Positions 22,475 to 26,547 of a DNA stretch of 26,547 bases are shown piece after piece. The stretch's first letter is position 1; every line of letters starts with the position of its first letter. The DNA comes from an uncultured Pseudoxanthomonas sp. (GTDB lineage Bacteria > Pseudomonadota > Gammaproteobacteria > Xanthomonadales > Xanthomonadaceae), in NCBI RefSeq assembly GCF_946886695.1, contig NZ_CAMPJD010000056.1:1-26547 (forward strand). Reading direction: 5' to 3'. Made by a program: the position numbers and the translations under genes. The notes beneath the pieces were generated by a model, which did no database searches, was not told the DNA's origin, and saw only the letters and a list, made by a program, of their open reading frames with translations.

Positions 22475-24424
22475 CTACTTCGCGTACTGCCCGCCGCAAC
22501 CACTGTCTTCACCGGGACCCACTTCGATCGTCGCCAGCAGCGCGGCCGGCGGTGCGATGCTGCCCAATGCGAGCGCGGTGGCGCCGCGCAGGCCGAGTCG
22601 CTTGAAGTCGGGACGGAACGACGGGTCCTTGAACGTGCCACCCACCACCAGCGGTGAGCGAAGCGCCAGGATGCTGCGGTCCTTCGGCCTTGGACGCAGC
22701 TCCAAGTCCAGCGTTTCGTCTTTCAGGCTGATCTCGCCCTTGCCGACGATGAGCGTATCGGTCGTGTCGAACGCGAGCGCACGTGCCTGCATCACGCCGC
22801 CCTTGACGGCGAAGTCGCCGAATGCGCAGCGGACGGGCACGGTGCGGTCTTTCGTCAACAGGAATTTCAATGCCTCGGCGATATCGAGGCCCGCCAGTTC
22901 CATCAACAGGTTGCTGATCTGGCCACGTCCCATGCCGATGGCGAGGTCGCCGTCAGCGGTCCCCAGGATCCCCGCGATCGAGTTGCCCGTGCCCGCCAGC
23001 GTCATGTCGCCACCGATGCGGCCGATGGCGGTCTGCGTCAGTTCGGCGCGCGGGAACAACTCGCCCAGGTCGAGCCGGCGCGCGGAAACCGTCGCCCGGG
23101 TGCGGATAGTGTCGCTGCGTGCATCCATGCGGATCTGCGAACGGATGTCGCCCTGCGCGACGCCGAAGTTCAGCGGCTCCAGGCGCAACAGGCCGCCTTC
23201 GAGCAGCAGGTGTGCATCCATGTCATCGAGGGGCAGGCCCGGGGCATTGATGCGTTGGGCCTTCCATCGCACGTCGGCGTCCATCGCGCGCAGCTTCGCG
23301 AGGTTGTAGGGCGTGTCGGGGAGCATCCGGGCGTTGGCGGCCAGTGCGGCGGCCTCCGCACGTTGTTGGGCGTTGGCGGCTTCGCTGCCACCGGTCTGTG
23401 GCGGTGCACCCACGAAACCTGCCAGGTCGTCGAAGTCGAGCCGCTTCGACGCGAGGTTTGCCTTCAGGAGAGGACGTTCGCGGCCGACCGTCACGCTGGC
23501 GGAGCCACCCAGGTCGCTGTCGCCGACGACGCCGGTGAATCCATCGTAGTTCCAGGTGTTGCCGTCGCGGGTGAAGCGGCCATCGAGGCGATAGGGCGGT
23601 GTGGGTGGCGTGGCCACGCCGATCAGCGGGAACAGGTCTTCCAGGTTCTGCCCCGCGAGCATGAGCTTGAGGTCGAAGTCGCGCAGGCGGAACGGATCCA
23701 GCAGTGTCCCGCGTGCGTGCGCCCGGGTAGCGCCGGCAGTGGCGCGGAGATCGATACGGTAAGGCTTGTCGGTCTCCCGCAGCGCCAGAGGCGAGGCCAC
23801 TTGGCCGGCGAGGGTGAACCGGTTTCCGGACCACCGGCCCTTGCCTTCGATAGCGACCGGGGGCGAATCCGCAGGCGTCGCGCCCGGCGTGCTTGCCAGC
23901 CGGACGTCAACCTCCGTCCTGCGTGCCGGGTCGAGAAACAGCAGGCGTCCGTCGTCGATCCAGAGCGCCCGATAGATGATGCGGCTTTCGCCATCGCGGT
24001 CGCCGAACACCCAGTTGCCCTCGCGGTCGGGCCCGGTTTCGAGCCGGAGGTGCGGCTTTGTCAGCCGGATGTTCGTGATGCGTGTTTCCCGCTTGAACAG
24101 GAGCGGCCAGATTTCCACGCTCAGTTCTGCGCGGTCTGCGGAGGCCATCACGGGGACCTTCGACCAGGGTGCATTGCCGAAGCTCAGGGTGTCCGCGCGG
24201 AGCGTCGTCACGCGCCCGAGGTCGACGTCCAGATCGCCCGCAATCTCGAAACTGCGCCCGGTCTGCCACGTGACGATGCGTTCGATGGGGCCGCGAAGCC
24301 AGTTCCACTGGAAGAGCAGCGCCAGCACCACCAGGCACGCGGCCAGCGCGCCCAGCACCATCGCGCGGGTGCGCGTCAACGTGCGTAGAGCGAAACGGCT
24401 GCGTGGGGATGGCGCTTCGTCCAT
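22475..24424 (-). CDS. AsmA-family inner-membrane protein
   Basis: A 649-residue protein. A basic N-terminus and one membrane helix (about 21-39) anchor a long periplasmic part. The segment after the helix (FEIAGDLDVDLGRVTTLRAD, FGNAPWS, ELSVEIWPLLFKRETRITNI) is the typical AsmA N-domain, and the C-terminal third (FGDFAVKGGVMQARALAFDT.. LIVGKGEISLKDETLDLEL) is the AsmA C-domain. AsmA-like proteins are bridge-like lipid-transfer candidates between inner and outer membrane. Length is typical of the shorter members. It is preceded by the TrhA-like gene on the same strand with 86 bases between. Confidence 0.9.
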   Translation of the reverse strand: MDEAPSPRSRFALRTLTRTRAMVLGALAACLVVLALLFQWNWLRGPIERIVTWQTGRSFEIAGDLDVDLGRVTTLRADTLSFGNAPWSKVPVMASADRAELSVEIWPLLFKRETRITNIRLTKPHLRLETGPDREGNWVFGDRDGESRIIYRALWIDDGRLLFLDPARRTEVDVRLASTPGATPADSPPVAIEGKGRWSGNRFTLAGQVASPLALRETDKPYRIDLRATAGATRAHARGTLLDPFRLRDFDLKLMLAGQNLEDLFPLIGVATPPTPPYRLDGRFTRDGNTWNYDGFTGVVGDSDLGGSASVTVGRERPLLKANLASKRLDFDDLAGFVGAPPQTGGSEAANAQQRAEAAALAANARMLPDTPYNLAKLRAMDADVRWKAQRINAPGLPLDDMDAHLLLEGGLLRLEPLNFGVAQGDIRSQIRMDARSDTIRTRATVSARRLDLGELFPRAELTQTAIGRIGGDMTLAGTGNSIAGILGTADGDLAIGMGRGQISNLLMELAGLDIAEALKFLLTKDRTVPVRCAFGDFAVKGGVMQARALAFDTTDTLIVGKGEISLKDETLDLELRPRPKDRSILALRSPLVVGGTFKDPSFRPDFKRLGLRGATALALGSIAPPAALLATIEVGPGEDSGCGGQYAK

Positions 24425-24510
24425 GGCCCCATCGTCCCGCGCCGCGTGTTCATGCGTTGCGAAGTGCGTGCCCGCCGTTCATGTGCGGGACACGAACGTC
24501 GAGGGCCGGT

Positions 24511-25206
24511 TCAGGGCGCCAGGCGCGGCTGCAGCACCTGCTGGGTGACCGCCACGAAGTGGCAGACGCTGCCCGCAATCACGAAAAGATGCCAGATGGC
24601 GTGCGAATAGCGGATCGATTCGCGGTGATAGAAGAAGGTGCCCAAGGTATAGAACAGTCCGCCAACCAGCATCCATCCCAGCGTCCACGGATCGACGGAG
24701 GTCAGCAGCGGCTTGATCGCCACGACTACCAGCCAGCCCATCGCGATGTAGATGATGGTGGAGAGCAGCTTGAAGCGGCCGGTGTAGAAGAGTTTGAAGA
24801 TCACCCCGGCGAGGGCGAGGGTCCAGATGGCCGTGAACAGCCCCCAACCCCACGGGCCCCGCAGCCCGATCAGGGTGAACGGGGTGTAGGTGCCTGCGAT
24901 CAGCAGGTAGATCGCGCAGTGGTCGAAAACCTTCAGCCGTCCCTTCGCCACCGGGTGCTGGATGGCGTGGTACAGCGTGGAGGCCGTGTAAAGCAGGAGC
25001 AGCGTAACGCCGAACACGATGGAGGCGCCCAGCTGCCAGCCATCGCCGTGGATGGCCGCCAGCGTGATCAACACCGCGCCGCCCGCGAGTGCGGCGACGG
25101 CACCCAGGCCATGCGTCAGTGCGCTCGCGATCTCGTCGCGGATATCGACCAGGTGATCCGCCCGCTTGCGGGCGCGCAGGGACTTGAGCGGGGAGGAATC
25201 GGACAT
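24511..25206 (-). CDS. trhA: TrhA / hemolysin III-family membrane protein
   Basis: A 231-residue integral membrane protein with about seven hydrophobic helices. The family signature residues are visible: LYTASTLYHAIQH, FDHCAIYLLIAGTYTPF, and HAIWHLFVIAGSVCHF, with the conserved histidines that place it in the PAQR/hemolysin III family (UPF0073). In E. coli TrhA (YqfA) is linked to membrane energetics and lipid homeostasis; older 'hemolysin' naming is not evidence of toxin activity. The 131-base gap to its right (25207-25337) shows no gene or clear signal. Confidence 0.88.
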   Translation of the reverse strand: MSDSSPLKSLRARKRADHLVDIRDEIASALTHGLGAVAALAGGAVLITLAAIHGDGWQLGASIVFGVTLLLLYTASTLYHAIQHPVAKGRLKVFDHCAIYLLIAGTYTPFTLIGLRGPWGWGLFTAIWTLALAGVIFKLFYTGRFKLLSTIIYIAMGWLVVVAIKPLLTSVDPWTLGWMLVGGLFYTLGTFFYHRESIRYSHAIWHLFVIAGSVCHFVAVTQQVLQPRLAP

Positions 25207-25337
25207 GACGCAACGTTACCGCAACGCAGCACGCGATGCATGGCGCGACTGCGGGCGGTCAGCGCAGGGAAAGGCTTCCGGGGGCGAGGCGGACAACGCA
25301 AGCGACATTGATGAACCTGCACGTCCGTCGACGTCGA

Positions 25338-26547
25338 TCATCCCAGGTCCACGCTGTGCGCGTGCTCGCGCGTGGCCAGGAATGCCACGTCCGGCGCGCG
25401 TTCCTGCGCCAGTTGCAGGTTCACCCGCGTCGGCGCCAGGTAGACCAGCTGGCCCGCGGCATCCAGCGACAGGTTCATGGCGTTCTTGTCGCGGAACTCT
25501 TCCAGCTTCTTCGCGTTGTCGCAGCGGATCCAGCGGGCCGTGGCCACGCTGACGTTCTCGAATGACGCGTCCACGCCGTACTCGTCCTTCAGGCGGTAGG
25601 CGACCACGTCGAACTGCAGCACGCCCACCGCGCCCAGGATCAGGTCGTTGCTCATCAGCGGGCGGAAGAACTGGGTGGCGCCTTCCTCACTCAACTGCGC
25701 CAGGCCCTTCTGCAGCTGCTTGAGCTTCAGCGGGTCGCGCAGTCGGGCGCGGCGGAACAGTTCCGGTGCGAAGTTCGGTATACCGGTGAACGACAGCGCC
25801 TCGCCTTCGGTGAAGGTATCGCCGATGGAGATGGTGCCGTGGTTGTGGATGCCGATCACGTCGCCGGGATACGCCTCGGCGGCGATTTCGCGGTCGCTGG
25901 CCATGAAGGTCAGCGCGTTCGCCAGCTTCATCTCCTTGCCGCTGCGCACATGGAAGGTCTTCATGCCGGCCTCGAAGCGCCCCGAACACACGCGCATGAA
26001 CGCCACGCGGTCGCGGTGCTGCGGGTCCATGTTGGCCTGGATCTTGAACACGAAGCCGGTGAGCCTGTTCTCGTCGGGCTGCACTTCGCGGCCGGTGGTC
26101 TCGCGGGGCTGCGGCGACGGTGCGTGCTCGACGAAGAAATCCAGCAGCGGCTGCACGCCGAAGTTGTTGACGCCCGAGCCGAAGAACACCGGCGTCTGCT
26201 TGCCGTCCAGGTAGGCCTGCTTGTCGAACGGATGGCTGGCGCCCTGCACCAGTTCCAGTTCATCGCGCAGCGAGGCCAGCATCTCGCTGCCGATGCGCGC
26301 TTCCAGCTGCGGGTCGTCCAGCGAGGCGAAGATGGTGGAATCCTGACGGGTGAAATTGCGGCCCGGTTCGTACAGGTGCACTTCGCCGGTCAGCAGGTGC
26401 ACCACGCCCTTCAGGCGCTGGCCCATGCCGATCGGCCAGGTCACCGGCGCGCACTGGATGCCGAGCACGCTTTCCACTTCGTCCAGCAGGTCGATCGGGT
26501 CCTTGCCCTCGCGGTCCAGCTTGTTGATGAAGGTCATGATGGGCGTG
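25338..26547 (-). CDS. prfC: Peptide chain release factor 3, C-terminal part
   Basis: The gene runs off the right edge; about 403 residues are visible of roughly 530 in the family. RF3 is a GTPase that recycles RF1/RF2 after peptide release. The visible part begins in the G domain ([20 protein letters not shown], containing the NKxD nucleotide-specificity motif as NKLD), continues through PVTWPIGMG and [16 protein letters not shown], then domain 2 ([21 protein letters not shown]) and domain 3 ([19 protein letters not shown]). It looks intact. It is separated from trhA by 131 bases. Confidence 0.96.
   Translation of the reverse strand, partial: TPIMTFINKLDREGKDPIDLLDEVESVLGIQCAPVTWPIGMGQRLKGVVHLLTGEVHLYEPGRNFTRQDSTIFASLDDPQLEARIGSEMLASLRDELELVQGASHPFDKQAYLDGKQTPVFFGSGVNNFGVQPLLDFFVEHAPSPQPRETTGREVQPDENRLTGFVFKIQANMDPQHRDRVAFMRVCSGRFEAGMKTFHVRSGKEMKLANALTFMASDREIAAEAYPGDVIGIHNHGTISIGDTFTEGEALSFTGIPNFAPELFRRARLRDPLKLKQLQKGLAQLSEEGATQFFRPLMSNDLILGAVGVLQFDVVAYRLKDEYGVDASFENVSVATARWIRCDNAKKLEEFRDKNAMNLSLDAAGQLVYLAPTRVNLQLAQERAPDVAFLATREHAHSVDLG

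Noticed and set aside
1..26547. CRISPR array, tRNA, rRNA, insertion sequence, prophage or integrase
   Set aside because: No regularly spaced direct repeats, no tRNA-like cloverleaf, no transposase, recombinase or phage structural gene was found on either strand.

Overview
The window looks like chromosome of a high-G+C gammaproteobacterium of the Xanthomonadaceae/Lysobacteraceae group (Pseudoxanthomonas, Stenotrophomonas or Lysobacter type). This placement is inferred from GTP-type PEP carboxykinase, TonB-dependent receptors opening with 'MNxKTTKLR(D/E)AI', dispersed 'GGTGCCCGGAGGGCGGATGAGG'-like repeats, and strong GC-rich codon use. It was not checked by a search.

Left flank (1-3126): the 3' end of pckG with a terminator, a 352-bp gene-free stretch holding an inverted pair of dispersed repeats, then a tight ECF sigma factor / membrane-anchored anti-sigma-like protein / DUF4097 exported protein operon.

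Centre (3198-17968): the unusual part. Two paralogous TonB-dependent receptors (7012-9909 and 15296-17968) share signal peptide, promoter layout and leader. Each is followed by a hairpin terminator and then by same-strand genes for protein- or peptide-modifying enzymes, many fused to TPR repeats. Receptor 1 is followed by a TPR-sulfotransferase and a prolyl-4-hydroxylase-like dioxygenase. Receptor 2 is followed by a 2OG-Fe(II) oxygenase of the PF13759/TIGR02466 type, a SAM methyltransferase, a TPR O-GlcNAc-transferase-like (SPINDLY) enzyme and a TPR-2OG oxygenase. A TPR-aspartyl/asparaginyl beta-hydroxylase-like gene (3198-4496) converges on the block. That makes four non-haem iron oxygenases, one sulfotransferase, one O-glycosyltransferase and one methyltransferase around two receptors. 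My hypothesis is a dedicated system that hydroxylates, glycosylates, sulfates or methylates either the receptors themselves or a peptide or small-molecule partner. I know of no characterised pathway with this composition.

Right flank (18262-26547): mostly housekeeping and envelope genes. These are an exported beta-rich hypothetical protein, hslO (Hsp33), mtgA, a GtrB-like glycosyltransferase, a CBS-domain protein, an AsmA-family protein, a TrhA/hemolysin III-family membrane protein and the C-terminal three quarters of prfC (RF3). No tRNA, rRNA, CRISPR array, insertion sequence or phage gene was seen.
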